Shown here piece after piece: positions 50,841-59,969 of a stretch of 64,000 bases of DNA. Numbering within the stretch: position 1 is the stretch's first letter; every line of letters starts with the position of its first letter. A program made the translations under genes and the position numbers. The notes under the pieces are model-generated. The model was not told the origin of the DNA, did no database searches, and saw nothing but the letters and a program-made list of their open reading frames with translations. Source of the stretch: Candidatus Parvarchaeota archaeon (GTDB lineage Archaea; Nanobdellota; Nanobdellia; CSSed11-243R1); NCBI GenBank assembly GCA_015522785.1, contig WALP01000002.1, positions 1 through 64,000 of the forward strand, read 5' to 3'.

Positions 50841-51733
50841 CCCGAAGTTATTTTTTGTTTTATTGCCTCAACAGCATTGTTCATATCTATACCCGCAGCG
50901 CTTAATCCGCTTCCGACACCAAATCCTTTTTTCATTACATTCATGAATTGTGCGGGGAATATCAGCTTTGTCCCTGAACCCTTGCTTATATCTTCTATTG
51001 CTTTTATATACAAGTACATTATCGCTCTATCATCTAAATTCTTAGCTGCATCTCCAATCGCATTTATAACAACCTTACGGGCTTCAGCTCTAAACTTCTG
51101 AGCCTGCATAAACTGTGACGCAATTTCTTTTTGTTGCATAGCAACCGCAATCTCCTCAGGTGGCATTACACCTTTAAGCTGTACCATCGGAACGTCGATG
51201 CCCCATTTCCAAGTCGCATGCCTTATTGCATCAGCTAGTATATTATTCAACTTAGGGAGGCTACCGAATACCTCTCTCATACTCATTGACGCAATAATAT
51301 TCCTTATTTGAGAAGTTATCAAATCCATTAATCCCTGCATATAATTGTCAATTTTCAAAATTGCCTTGTTAGGATCAACAATTTTGTAGTATACAACACC
51401 GCTTAGTTTTAATCGTAAGTCATCTTTTGTAAATGCAACGGGAACATCAATGTTGATCATTTTTGTACGAACATCAACCTTCGCAAATTCTTTTTCGAAA
51501 AATGGTATTACTAACGCCCATCCAGGACCTGCTATACGATTAAACTTGCCCATTCTAAAAATTATTGCCCTCTCATTTTGGTTGTATTTTTTAATGAAAA
51601 ATTTGAAGAATGTTCCAATTATAATTAGCAATAATAACAAATAAATTCCTACCCTAAACAAAGGAAAGTGTATATATGCTACAACAAATGTTAGAATTAA
51701 CGCCACACCCAATATTATTTCACCATAAACCAT
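50837..51733 (-). CDS. SPFH/stomatin-family membrane protein
   Basis: 298 residues: two N-terminal hydrophobic segments, then an SPFH domain (NERAIIFRMGKFNRIAGPGW to VPMVQLKGVMPPEEIAVAMQ) and a coiled-coil tail. Archaeal stomatins are often paired with a NfeD/STOPP protease; here the partner is an exported protein plus an S2P. First gene of the three-gene membrane operon. Confidence 0.88.
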   Translation of the reverse strand: MVYGEIILGVALILTFVVAYIHFPLFRVGIYLLLLLIIIGTFFKFFIKKYNQNERAIIFRMGKFNRIAGPGWALVIPFFEKEFAKVDVRTKMINIDVPVAFTKDDLRLKLSGVVYYKIVDPNKAILKIDNYMQGLMDLITSQIRNIIASMSMREVFGSLPKLNNILADAIRHATWKWGIDVPMVQLKGVMPPEEIAVAMQQKEIASQFMQAQKFRAEARKVVINAIGDAAKNLDDRAIMYLYIKAIEDISKGSGTKLIFPAQFMNVMKKGFGVGSGLSAAGIDMNNAVEAIKQKITSG

Positions 51734-51820
51734 GATAAATTTTAGCAGTTTATGATTTAATAATCTTACTCTGAGGTACTAAGAAAAGATTTAAAAAGGG
51801 CAAAAGTTAAGGAAAATACA

Positions 51821-52024
51821 ATGGGAAGAATTAGAACCACGTTTATAAAAAGGAAATCAGGAGAATTGTTCGAAGAACACTCGGATAAACTTTCTTCTGA
51901 TTTTGAGAAAAATAAGAAAATTTTAGATAGTGTAGTAGACATTCCATCAAAACAGTTGAGAAACAAAATTGCTGGGGCTATCGTTCATTTAGTAAAACAA
52001 AGCAAGGAAACGGAGGTGCGTTAG
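51821..52024 (+). CDS. rps17e: Ribosomal protein eS17
   Basis: 67 residues, complete match to archaeal eS17 ([20 protein letters not shown] and [20 protein letters not shown]). TATA-like TTTAAAAAG lies about 28 bases upstream. Alba begins one base after the stop. Confidence 0.95.
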   Translation: MGRIRTTFIKRKSGELFEEHSDKLSSDFEKNKKILDSVVDIPSKQLRNKIAGAIVHLVKQSKETEVR

Positions 52025-52025
52025 A

Positions 52026-52304
52026 ATGGCTGAAGAAAGTAGCAGTGTTGTTTTTGTTGGTAAAAAACCCTTTATGAACTATGTAACTGGAGTTGTGATG
52101 CAATTTAACTCCGGTGTAAAAGAAGTAACAATTAAAGCACGAGGAAAGTATATAAGCAGAGCAGTAGACATAGCAGAAGTTGTAAGGAACAGGTTCGTCC
52201 AAGACGTGAACTTGAAAGACATAAGGATAAATTCAGAAGAGTTCACAGGCGAAGACGGAAAAAAAGTAAGAATCTCTACGATTGAAATCGTTCTAGGGAA
52301 ATAG
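52026..52304 (+). CDS. albA: Alba DNA/RNA-binding chromatin protein
   Basis: 92 residues with Alba signatures: [38 protein letters not shown] and the C-terminal [10 protein letters not shown] strand. Alba packages archaeal DNA and also binds RNA. GGAGGTGCG within the end of eS17 acts as the ribosome-binding site. Confidence 0.94.
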   Translation: MAEESSSVVFVGKKPFMNYVTGVVMQFNSGVKEVTIKARGKYISRAVDIAEVVRNRFVQDVNLKDIRINSEEFTGEDGKKVRISTIEIVLGK

Positions 52305-52339
52305 TAAGATTTTTCTCTTTTCTTTTATTTTAAGTCATC

Positions 52340-53164
52340 ATGGATTTAATTGACAAAATAGCAACTGATGTCAAAAAGAAGAAGGAGCTTTCAGCAATTA
52401 GCTGTGAATTTATCAAAAAAACAATTAAATCACACCTCTCGTCAGACTCAAAATTAAAAAAATTCTTCGAAAATCATGAATCTAAAACATTAAATCGCTC
52501 TTCAAGATATAAAGAATTTATCAAAAGGATAAGGGCTGAGCTGCGGAAAGTTTATGGAGTGTATGCAAAAGAAAATTTTGAGAAACGTGAAGAACTTTTA
52601 AACAAAGGAGATTATGATTCTATCCTGAAAAGTCACTTATCTACGAAAGAAAGAATAAATATCTACCCTAAATTATACAAAGAGATATGGAAAATCACTG
52701 GCAAGCCAAAGTCAATCTTGGATTTGGCATGCGGCATGAACCCATTCTCTTTCAAGTATATGGGACTCAAAAAAATTAAATACTTAGCAGTTGATATCTC
52801 AAAGGAAGACGCTAAACTAATTAACAAATTTTTCAAAAAAGAGGGTATAGATGGGCAAGCAAAAATAATGGATTTACTGGAAATAAAAAAGAGGGATTTA
52901 TTTGAAAATTTCCCGAATTTTGACGTCGTGTTTCTATTCAAGTTTCTCGATACTTCCATTATAAAAAGCAAGAAAGTTGGGGAACAATTGATAAAAAATG
53001 TTCCGTCCAAACGGGTTGTTGTAAGTTTTTCGAAAAAAACGATAGGACAAAAAGAGATGAAAAAGGCGAACAGAGAATGGGTTTTAAAAATGTGCGAAAG
53101 ACTTGGCTATGAAGTAAAAACTTTAAATTTTCAAAATGAGATATTTTACGTGATTAAAAAATGA
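52340..53164 (+). CDS. ArmA/FmrO-family 16S rRNA (guanine-N7) methyltransferase-like protein
   Basis: 274 residues with the full layout of the aminoglycoside-resistance 16S m7G1405 methyltransferases. A helical N-terminal domain ends in SHLSTKERINIY (HxSTxER in ArmA). SAM motif ILDLACGMNPFSFKYM, acidic YLAVDIS, catalytic-strand segment NFDVVFLFKFLD, and C-terminal VVVSFSKKTIGQKEMKKANR (ISFPxKSLxGKxxGM in ArmA). The methylation target is inferred. It is a chromosomal gene between Alba and TatD, and its stop overlaps the TatD start by 4 bases, so a housekeeping rRNA role is more likely than acquired resistance. Confidence 0.8.
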   Translation: MDLIDKIATDVKKKKELSAISCEFIKKTIKSHLSSDSKLKKFFENHESKTLNRSSRYKEFIKRIRAELRKVYGVYAKENFEKREELLNKGDYDSILKSHLSTKERINIYPKLYKEIWKITGKPKSILDLACGMNPFSFKYMGLKKIKYLAVDISKEDAKLINKFFKKEGIDGQAKIMDLLEIKKRDLFENFPNFDVVFLFKFLDTSIIKSKKVGEQLIKNVPSKRVVVSFSKKTIGQKEMKKANREWVLKMCERLGYEVKTLNFQNEIFYVIKK

Positions 53165-53925
53165 AAATCAAGTATATAGATGTGCATTCCCACATGAGCG
53201 AAAAAATATTTGACAAGGATAGAGATAAAATTCTAAAAGAATGCGAGAAAATGGGCATCTTTGTCATAAATTGTGGTGGAACAAAGGAATCAAACAAGGA
53301 TTCGTTAAAATTACTCAAATATAAAAATGTGAATATCAACCTTGGGGTATACCCAATTCAAACCACGGAAATGAGCGACAAGGAATTCTTTGACGAGCTT
53401 AAATTCATCGAAAACAACAAGGACAAAATTGTTGGAATTGGCGAAGTTGGACTTGATTTTTATTGGATACAGGATGATGTGAAAAGACAGCTTGAAATCG
53501 AAAGGTTCAAAGAAATAATATGGCTCGCTAATAAGTTAAGGCTCCCACTAAATGTTCACACAAGAGCCGCGGAAGCTGAAACAATAGCAATCTTATCCAA
53601 AATGGTGCATACCCCAACAATATTACACTCATTTGGCGGTAAAACAAAACTCGGGAAACTTGCCGCCGCGGAAGGATTTTACATTTCAATACCTCCAAAC
53701 ATTATCATAAACAAAGCCCGCCAAAAACTTGCTAAAGAAATTCCAATAGAATATTTATTAACTGAAACAGACGCACCATATATGGGTCCTACAAGAGATA
53801 GAAATGACCCACGAAATATTCCTCTCGTAATTGAAAAAATCGCGGAAATAAAGAAAATGGACGTTGAAGAAGTGAGAAAACAAATCCTAAAAAACGCCGG
53901 AGATATTTTTAATTTAAAAATTTAA
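53161..53925 (+). CDS. TatD-family metal-dependent nuclease
   Basis: 254 residues. TIM-barrel amidohydrolase ligands: DVHSHMS (HxH), GEVGLDFYW (E), PLNVHTRAAEAE (H), ILHSFGGK (H) and LTETDAPYMGP (D). TatD enzymes are 3'-5' exonucleases or deoxyribonucleases. Translationally coupled to the rRNA methyltransferase-like gene (ATGA overlap). Confidence 0.92.
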   Translation: MKIKYIDVHSHMSEKIFDKDRDKILKECEKMGIFVINCGGTKESNKDSLKLLKYKNVNINLGVYPIQTTEMSDKEFFDELKFIENNKDKIVGIGEVGLDFYWIQDDVKRQLEIERFKEIIWLANKLRLPLNVHTRAAEAETIAILSKMVHTPTILHSFGGKTKLGKLAAAEGFYISIPPNIIINKARQKLAKEIPIEYLLTETDAPYMGPTRDRNDPRNIPLVIEKIAEIKKMDVEEVRKQILKNAGDIFNLKI

Positions 53926-54035
53926 TCAATTTCTCAACAAGTACCCTTGGACTTTCTAATTACCTATTTACCCATTAGTGTGGCCAAAATGTAGACAAAG
54001 TAAATTAAATAAAGGATTCGCAAATATAAGTGGGT

Positions 54036-55307
54036 ATGTTCAAACTATTTTCAAACTTATTCAAAAAAGAGAAAAAAGTCGAAAAAAAAGAAATAACCCT
54101 CGATAGTATAAACAAATTAATCGACGAATTAGAGAACAAATCCTTCAATGAATATTCTAAAGAATCAACCAAACTAACCAATCAACTAAAGGATACACTC
54201 TCTGATTTAAAAGAAACCGCTCAAGAATTAAAAAAAGAAAAAATTGAATCTGAAATGGATATAAACATAAAAAGAAAAGTGCTAAGCGCAAGGGATTACA
54301 CATCTGACAAACTTGATTATTTATTTAGGCACACAGAGATTGGTACAGTAAACAATTGGAATGAATTCGCGGCTCTCAAAGAAAAAGCACAAAAATTGCT
54401 TAGTGAATTGAAAGATGTTATCTTAAAAAAAGGAGAATTAATCAAAATAGGATTCAAAAAAGAAAGGGGCTGGCTTGAAAATGCCGCAATTTCCTTGTCT
54501 AATATCATACAAAAATTAGATTTAATATTCAATGAAAATGCTGATAAAATAAATTCCATAAATGAACTAAAAGAGTCCAGCGAGAAAATAAAAGAACTCA
54601 TGGCCCAAATTAAGAAATCAAAGGAAAAATTATTAGAAAAAGAAAAGGAACTTAAAGATTTAAAGGAAAATCAAGTCAAAATCAAAGAAAAAATTAAAAG
54701 AATAGAGGCTACTGAATCTTTCAAGAGAAAAAACGAATTAAAAAAAGAAATTAAAAAGATGAATGATGAAGAGAACAACATAAATCTAACATTACAGGGA
54801 AAACTAAATTTTATTATAAAAGCTCTAAAGAAGTATTTGCATTTTTATGGTGGTTTCATTGAGAAAGAAAAATTGAATTATATAAAAAGATTGATAGAAT
54901 ACCCAATTGACACATTAAAAGATGAAAACAGGCTTGGTGAATTTCTTCCAGATATTAAAAAATTGTTAGAAGAAGACAAAATAAAATTTGATGAAAAAAC
55001 AAAACTAAGAATCATTAATAACTTAACAAATATCCCTAAAGAATTATCCAGTTGGGAAGAAGTGATTAGCAATTTGGAAGATGAAAAAGAGAAATTAATT
55101 CATGATTATGAAAATATCAACTTAAATGAATATGAAAATTTGATTGAAACACTTAAGGTTTCAAATCATTGGATTAAAAAATTGGAAAATGAAATCCCAG
55201 AAATTAATAATAGATTAGAACAAAAAGAAGAGGAGCTTGAGGATTTAAAATACAATATAACCCACTTGATAAAAGAACATTTTAACATAGATGTAAAAAT
55301 TGAATAA
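54036..55307 (+). CDS. Long coiled-coil protein
   Basis: 423 residues from ATG 54036 (GTG 54030 is also in frame). Extremely Lys/Glu/Asn-rich and helical. Heptad-like coiled coils dominate 40-90, 180-260 and 380-420, with no head domain or ATPase motif. The N-terminal MFKLFSNLFKK is amphipathic and could touch membrane. Function unknown; a structural or scaffold role is a guess. Confidence 0.7.
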   Translation: MFKLFSNLFKKEKKVEKKEITLDSINKLIDELENKSFNEYSKESTKLTNQLKDTLSDLKETAQELKKEKIESEMDINIKRKVLSARDYTSDKLDYLFRHTEIGTVNNWNEFAALKEKAQKLLSELKDVILKKGELIKIGFKKERGWLENAAISLSNIIQKLDLIFNENADKINSINELKESSEKIKELMAQIKKSKEKLLEKEKELKDLKENQVKIKEKIKRIEATESFKRKNELKKEIKKMNDEENNINLTLQGKLNFIIKALKKYLHFYGGFIEKEKLNYIKRLIEYPIDTLKDENRLGEFLPDIKKLLEEDKIKFDEKTKLRIINNLTNIPKELSSWEEVISNLEDEKEKLIHDYENINLNEYENLIETLKVSNHWIKKLENEIPEINNRLEQKEEELEDLKYNITHLIKEHFNIDVKIE

Positions 55308-55318
55308 AAAAATAAAAA

Positions 55319-56203
55319 TTAGTTTATCAAGTCATGTGGGTGTTCATGTGGTGGTAAGCTGACATTTTGGTTCGTTTGATTCATATATCCTTGACTCACA
55401 TTATTTGATACATTTTGTGCTTCATGCATTGTTTGATTCATTGTTTGATTCATTGTTTGATTCATTGTTTGGTTAATGTGTTGCTGTAGCTTTTCTCTCA
55501 TATTTTCTCTTACCCCACTCATTTCTTCTCTGATAGATTGAATTTTGTCCATTTGTGCAACCACTTTGTCATGTCCCTTACGTGAAACTTCAATAGCATG
55601 CTGTATTGCAGGCTTAGCTTGCTCCGGAACTTTTTGCAAAACCTCTTCAAGCACAAATATATGTTTGCTTGTCGCGTTTGCCACCTTTTCTGTCAAATTA
55701 GCCCACTTTCCACATCTAACTTCCGCATATGTGTTGCACACATTTGACAAATTAGCACATTTTTCTTCTGACAACCCAATCGAACTACATCTATCCGCAA
55801 TATTTGTTTGATTACATTTTTGCATCTGAAGCGAAACGCAAGATGTGTATTTATTCCTCACATTCTGCGCGGTTTGATTAATCTCATTCGCATACTCATT
55901 CAAAAGCTTTGACGCATAATCCGTCTTGTTCTTTTCAGCCATCAACTTGGCTTCTGCCAACCTCATTTCTGCATAATGCAACCTCAAATTGTCTTTGGAT
56001 GCATCATCAAATGTAATCCAAAGTCTCAGGTTTTCCATAAATCTCTCCAAACCATACATGGGTGTATCAGGAGCATACGTTACTGTTGGCAATGAAACAT
56101 TCTGAGATGGCACTGGCAATATTGTTGGCTGTGGCTCTGTTGCTGCGAATGACACACTCACTATCAAAACTGCCAACACACCTAGTAATATTAATCTCTT
56201 CAT
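55319..56203 (-). CDS. Exported DUF5667-like protein with NQTM repeats
   Basis: 294 residues: signal peptide (LILLGVLAVLIVSVSFA), then a helical domain beginning PDTPMYGLERFMENLRLW as in DUF5667. Four cysteines follow in a CVSLQMQKC to CAN segment, then paired helices, a run of NQTM units and a His/Asn-rich tail (PPHEHPHDL). Extracytoplasmic; the tail could bind metal. Many NxT/S sequons suggest glycosylation. Confidence 0.8.
   Translation of the reverse strand: MKRLILLGVLAVLIVSVSFAATEPQPTILPVPSQNVSLPTVTYAPDTPMYGLERFMENLRLWITFDDASKDNLRLHYAEMRLAEAKLMAEKNKTDYASKLLNEYANEINQTAQNVRNKYTSCVSLQMQKCNQTNIADRCSSIGLSEEKCANLSNVCNTYAEVRCGKWANLTEKVANATSKHIFVLEEVLQKVPEQAKPAIQHAIEVSRKGHDKVVAQMDKIQSIREEMSGVRENMREKLQQHINQTMNQTMNQTMNQTMHEAQNVSNNVSQGYMNQTNQNVSLPPHEHPHDLIN
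55428..55475. repeat. Four tandem 12-bp units inside the DUF5667-like gene
   Basis: ATTGTTTGATTC is repeated exactly three times and a fourth time with one end changed. In frame it encodes NQTM repeats, so copy-number changes keep the reading frame and would alter the number of glycosylation sequons. Confidence 0.85.
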
Positions 56204-56263
56204 TATATCACCTCTGAATAACTAACTAAAAACTTAAATATAAACCATTCGTTTAGTTTATAT

Positions 56264-57127
56264 ATGAAATTAATTAAAGTTATAGCAAGAAGTGCAAAAG
56301 AGAAGAAACTTGTTCTTGATATACTCAAAAAAAAGAAAATTGTTTCCTATGACTTTGTTTCAACCGGCAAAAAAATGTACAAATTTGAGATTATATCCAC
56401 TGACCAAGAAACAGGACCTCTTCTTGGAGAGCTTGAAGATTCTGGTTTTGGAAAATCTTTCGAAAACGCAATTACAATTGTCGATGTCAAGGCATCCGTG
56501 CCGTCTCGAAGAAAAAAGGAACTGGCACCTACAATTTCAGATGAGGAAATAGAGGCGGACATAAAAAAAGGTTCTTCGCTAAATTGGGTGTATGTATCTT
56601 TTATCTCTCTATCAGCAATTATAATCGCGCTTGGTTTGATTGGAAACAACATTATTGTTGTGATTGGAGGAATGCTTATAGCACCAATATTATACCCTAT
56701 AATAGGAAGCAGTTATTATATGCTTAACAGCAATTTCAGAAAAGTCTCTAAAACTATTTCATCAGAAATTTGGGGCATTTTATTAGCTATATTTTGGGGA
56801 ATGATAATTGCCGAAGTAGTGAATGTAATGAAATTAAACCCTCTTTTAGTTGGAAGGAGTATAATTTCATTCTTTGACGTAGGTATAGCTATATTCTCCG
56901 GAGCGGCAGGTGCATTGAGTGTGGCAACAAGAAACCTTGGAGAGTTCAGCGGAGTCGCAATTGCCGTCGCATTAATCCCACCCGCCGTAACGATAGGGAT
57001 TGGAATTGGAATCTCAAACCCAGTGCTTTTATCAGGCGCGATAGGATTAACATTAATCAACTTAATAGGTGTGCATTTATCCTCTATTCTAACATTTACA
57101 ATTTTAGGGTATGGTTCAAAAGCTTAG
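56264..57127 (+). CDS. DUF389 family membrane protein
   Basis: 287 residues: N-terminal ferredoxin-like cytosolic domain (about 1-80, ending ITIVDVKASVPSR), then six or so membrane helices with the family's glycine-rich motifs (VVIGGMLIAPILYPIIGSSY and GVAIAVALIPPAVTIGIGI). Function of the family is unknown. TATA-like sequence lies at leaderless distance. Confidence 0.88.
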   Translation: MKLIKVIARSAKEKKLVLDILKKKKIVSYDFVSTGKKMYKFEIISTDQETGPLLGELEDSGFGKSFENAITIVDVKASVPSRRKKELAPTISDEEIEADIKKGSSLNWVYVSFISLSAIIIALGLIGNNIIVVIGGMLIAPILYPIIGSSYYMLNSNFRKVSKTISSEIWGILLAIFWGMIIAEVVNVMKLNPLLVGRSIISFFDVGIAIFSGAAGALSVATRNLGEFSGVAIAVALIPPAVTIGIGIGISNPVLLSGAIGLTLINLIGVHLSSILTFTILGYGSKA

Positions 57128-57384
57128 TTATTGTTTTTTAGGTAATAACCCCTAATTTCTTTCTGCTTCATCAAATTCCATGCAAATCTCTTTGCAGCAG
57201 ACATAGTTTTGAACTCTTTTGAGAAAAGGCGCCTTTTATAATTTGCCAATTTTCTAAATGGCTCTACAACAAAATGTTTCGGCTTCCTGTATTTCCATAT
57301 GTTTATTACATAATTCTTCTTTGAATATGAAAGCACGTTGTCTTTCTCTGCAGTTTTTTTCCATCCTTTTGGTAGTCTTCCCAC
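57124..57384 (-). CDS. Small basic hypothetical protein
   Basis: 86 residues, very basic (Lys/Arg about 28 percent), with WKKTAEKDNVLSYSKKNYVI and SAAKRFAWNLMKQKEIRGYY. It could bind nucleic acid. No family is recognised. It converges on the DUF389 gene with a 4-base overlap. Confidence 0.6.
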   Translation of the reverse strand: MGRLPKGWKKTAEKDNVLSYSKKNYVINIWKYRKPKHFVVEPFRKLANYKRRLFSKEFKTMSAAKRFAWNLMKQKEIRGYYLKNNN

Positions 57385-57417
57385 GCCTATTTTTAATAAT
57401 TTTATTCTATTTATATT

Positions 57418-57687
57418 TTAAGTATTCACTATTTGATTGTAATATGCATTTGCCCTTAGAAAAAGTTTTGACGCATCATTAAGTGTTTTCATATCCAGCC
57501 TATTTTGATTATATATATTTAAAATCGCCAAAAGATACTTTGAACTAGTTAATACCAAAGGAGAATATCTCAACTTAATATAATCATCCAGCCACTTCTT
57601 TGCTAATGGATAAAAATTAGTAGAATTATCATTAAATGAGCCCAGCAAATTTTTAGAATCTTCCAAAAGTAAACTCAATTCCCCCAT
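57418..57687 (-). CDS. Small hypothetical helical protein
   Basis: 89 residues, helical, no recognised motif. An AT-rich leader with TATA-like ATATATGATTATA upstream supports a leaderless start. Confidence 0.55.
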   Translation of the reverse strand: MGELSLLLEDSKNLLGSFNDNSTNFYPLAKKWLDDYIKLRYSPLVLTSSKYLLAILNIYNQNRLDMKTLNDASKLFLRANAYYNQIVNT

Positions 57688-57746
57688 AAAGTATTATAAT
57701 CATATATTATATATAAGAATTACCTTAGTGTAATAAACAGCAATAA

Positions 57747-58055
57747 TTACTCTATAATCTCAATTTCGACGTTGACGTCCCTTGGCATAGGAATTCTCAT
57801 TATGAGCCTAAGTGCTCTCTCGTCGACATCCAAATCCATAATTCTCTTGTGAATCCTCATTTCCCAAGTTTCATAAAGCTCCCTTCCTCTCCCATCTGGA
57901 GATGTCCTGGTTGGAACCTTCAATCTCTTTGTTGGGAAAGGTATAGGTCCATGGTACTTTACCTTGGTTTTCTCCGCAATATCCTTTATCTGACTAAGGA
58001 TATTGTTTAATTGCTGCGGATTCATCGAGCTTAATCTTATTCTTGCTGTTGGCAT
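57747..58055 (-). CDS. rps10: Ribosomal protein uS10
   Basis: 102 residues, complete archaeal uS10 (ARIRLSSMNPQQLNNIL, GPIPFPTKRLKVPTRTSPDG and KRIMDLDVDERALRLIM). In many archaea it follows EF-1A; here three unrelated genes lie between them. Confidence 0.95.
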   Translation of the reverse strand: MPTARIRLSSMNPQQLNNILSQIKDIAEKTKVKYHGPIPFPTKRLKVPTRTSPDGRGRELYETWEMRIHKRIMDLDVDERALRLIMRIPMPRDVNVEIEIIE

Positions 58056-58111
58056 ACAATTTTCACATCAAAAGGGGTTTATAAATGTTGCTACACTAAA
58101 AAAAGAAAAAA

Positions 58112-58507
58112 TCAACAATTATACTCTGTTTCAATCTTTATTCCGCTTTTAGAGTACTCATCAAAGAATCTGTCAAGCTCATCAGGAGTTACACCATCTG
58201 CTAACTTAACGGATTTGACCAAGAAAGGCGTGCCGTCCCCCTCCCTAAAGCCTTTTGTTCCAAATTCAACAAGATGACTTTCTCGCAACCCGTACCAACT
58301 TGGGTTTTCAAAAATATCAAGTGTTATATAAAATTCATTTTCTTTAAGCCCTGCTTTGATTGGTATGTTAACAACCAAATCCCCCTCCGGGTGTTCTTTG
58401 AAGTAATCAATCAAATGGCGCAAAGATTCTTTGTCATCCAGAAAACCCCTTGTGATTATATTTCTATATTTATCCATATTCTTCAAAATATTATTTATAT
58501 CATCCAT
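58112..58507 (-). CDS. Hypothetical protein
   Basis: 131 residues: helical N-terminus (MDDINNILKNMDKYRNIITR) and a strand-rich core (EGDLVVNIPIKAGLKENEFY). No family is recognised. GGTGAT lies 6-7 bases before the ATG. Confidence 0.6.
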   Translation of the reverse strand: MDDINNILKNMDKYRNIITRGFLDDKESLRHLIDYFKEHPEGDLVVNIPIKAGLKENEFYITLDIFENPSWYGLRESHLVEFGTKGFREGDGTPFLVKSVKLADGVTPDELDRFFDEYSKSGIKIETEYNC

Positions 58508-58568
58508 AATATCACCTAAAAACTAAAAGAAATGATTATTAATATAATTTTTCTAAAAAAAGAAAAAA

Positions 58569-58910
58569 TCAAAGATGTATATGTGTGGACTTAATTGATG
58601 GATAAATCATTTCTTTATATGCGCTTTTTAACAAAGAAATTTCTTCTTTGTCGCCTACTAATGTTATTAATTCATCCTCACTTCTTTCAATCACGGGTTT
58701 AGATTCAATCTCATAAAACCCGGGATTCTCCAAAAATTCCAACGCTTCCTCCAAGTTTATTCTGTCTAGCCTTGTAACACTTAATAATTCACCAATGTAT
58801 GCTTTTTTATAAATAGTCAGATAGCCAAGCACTTTAGATAAATTATTCGGTGACAAAGGAGCTACAGTTTCATACTTTTTTTCATCAACATTTACAGACA
58901 TAGCAATCAC
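58569..58910 (-). CDS. Winged-helix-like small protein
   Basis: 113 residues. SNVLGYLTIYKKAYIGELLS-type helices followed by NLEEALEFLENPGFYEI match the layout of the N-terminal domain of the neighbouring CoaD-like protein (LNELAATTSDERGIYAAIEL, then LLNNPEKYGI). It may be a separate copy of that domain. Function unknown; a regulator or partner of the CoaD-like enzyme is possible. Confidence 0.55.
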   Translation of the reverse strand: MIAMSVNVDEKKYETVAPLSPNNLSKVLGYLTIYKKAYIGELLSVTRLDRINLEEALEFLENPGFYEIESKPVIERSEDELITLVGDKEEISLLKSAYKEMIYPSIKSTHIHL

Positions 58911-58975
58911 CCCAATTATGTAACATACTTGTGATTAATATATCTTTTTAATCAAAAGAGAATAACATCTAAAAA

Positions 58976-59734
58976 TCACTCTTTGATTATTCTACCAGAT
59001 GCATCTATCTCACCGCGCCTTATCCTAGTGGAAGATATTCTGCCGCCATCTTCAGCAGTAACATACTCAACAAACTCTACTTTAAGCTTGGGCAGTCCGT
59101 TTGATTCCCTAATTTTATTTATTTTCTGTACGGTCTCGACGGTATCTTCAGTAGCAATTATTGCTTCAAGGCTTCTCGAAGTAGATGCTATATCATACGG
59201 GCTGTCAATAACACTAATGAAGAAATTACCATCAAATTTAGACAAATATTTCTTCAAATTTTGCTTTCTTTCAAAAAGAGGGCGGATATTAGGTGATTTT
59301 TTCTTAGCGAGATTGTCAGATAAAATTCCGATGTAAACTGTCTCTGCCACATTCATTGCATAACTAATGATATACTTATGCCCATTGTGAAGCAAATCAA
59401 AAGTGCCGCCATACCCAATTGAGTCATACTTCCTAAATATACCTTTGTATACGTGAATATAATTGTCAAAAATTTCTTCTATCGAATCTGATTTTGAGAT
59501 ACCATACTTTTCCGGATTGTTTAACAACTCTATTGCCGCATAGATTCCCCGTTCATCCGATGTAGTTGCAGCTAATTCGTTTAGTGAACAAGACTCCTGA
59601 GACACGCATTTAACAACTTTGTAGAGAACATGCCTCGCACTTAATATGTTAATAATCTTCCTAATTGACTCCTCATTATAAGGCATTTTAGATTCATAAT
59701 CTTTTATTGATTTAAGCGCATTATCAACATTCAC
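58976..59734 (-). CDS. coaD: Archaeal phosphopantetheine adenylyltransferase (CoaD type) with extra N-terminal domain
   Basis: 252 residues. From about residue 103 it is a complete cytidylyltransferase-type domain (YGGTFDLLHNGHKYIISYA with HxGH as HNGH; C-terminal SSTRIRRGEID), as in archaeal PPAT, which makes dephospho-CoA. The usual enzyme is about 150 residues, so the first 100 are an addition, helical and winged-helix-like. Regulation of CoA synthesis through it is inference. Confidence 0.82.
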   Translation of the reverse strand: MNVDNALKSIKDYESKMPYNEESIRKIINILSARHVLYKVVKCVSQESCSLNELAATTSDERGIYAAIELLNNPEKYGISKSDSIEEIFDNYIHVYKGIFRKYDSIGYGGTFDLLHNGHKYIISYAMNVAETVYIGILSDNLAKKKSPNIRPLFERKQNLKKYLSKFDGNFFISVIDSPYDIASTSRSLEAIIATEDTVETVQKINKIRESNGLPKLKVEFVEYVTAEDGGRISSTRIRRGEIDASGRIIKE

Positions 59735-59851
59735 AATATCCCCTAACGAGTATAATTGTCAAGTGATTAAAAATTTTTCTAAAGTATATAATATACTCAG
59801 GAATATCATTGAAGATGATTAAAATGATAATAAAACAAAGAAACAAAAAAA

Positions 59852-59921
59852 ATTTCTTTCTTTAGCGCAGGTTTCTTAACACCCTTCTTTAGAAAAGAAG
59901 CGCGTCCGGAAGAAAAGAAAT
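59852..59921 (-). terminator. Nested hairpin downstream of EF-1A
   Basis: The outer stem ATTTCTTT 59852-59859 with AAAGAAAT 59914-59921 encloses a perfect hairpin CTTCTTT-AGA-AAAGAAG (59884-59900). The latter 17 bases also occur inside the D-loop intron of tRNA-Leu. On the minus strand it follows EF-1A and is succeeded by a run of eight T, consistent with termination or 3'-end stabilisation. The rest of 59735-59969 holds nothing recognisable. Confidence 0.55.
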
Positions 59922-59969
59922 GAAGTATAATTAAAATAAAACACAAAGAAAAAAGAAAGAAAAGTGCAA

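Noticed and set aside
55428-55475. CRISPR-like repeat array
   Set aside because: Units are 12 bp, directly tandem without spacers and in frame with a protein gene.
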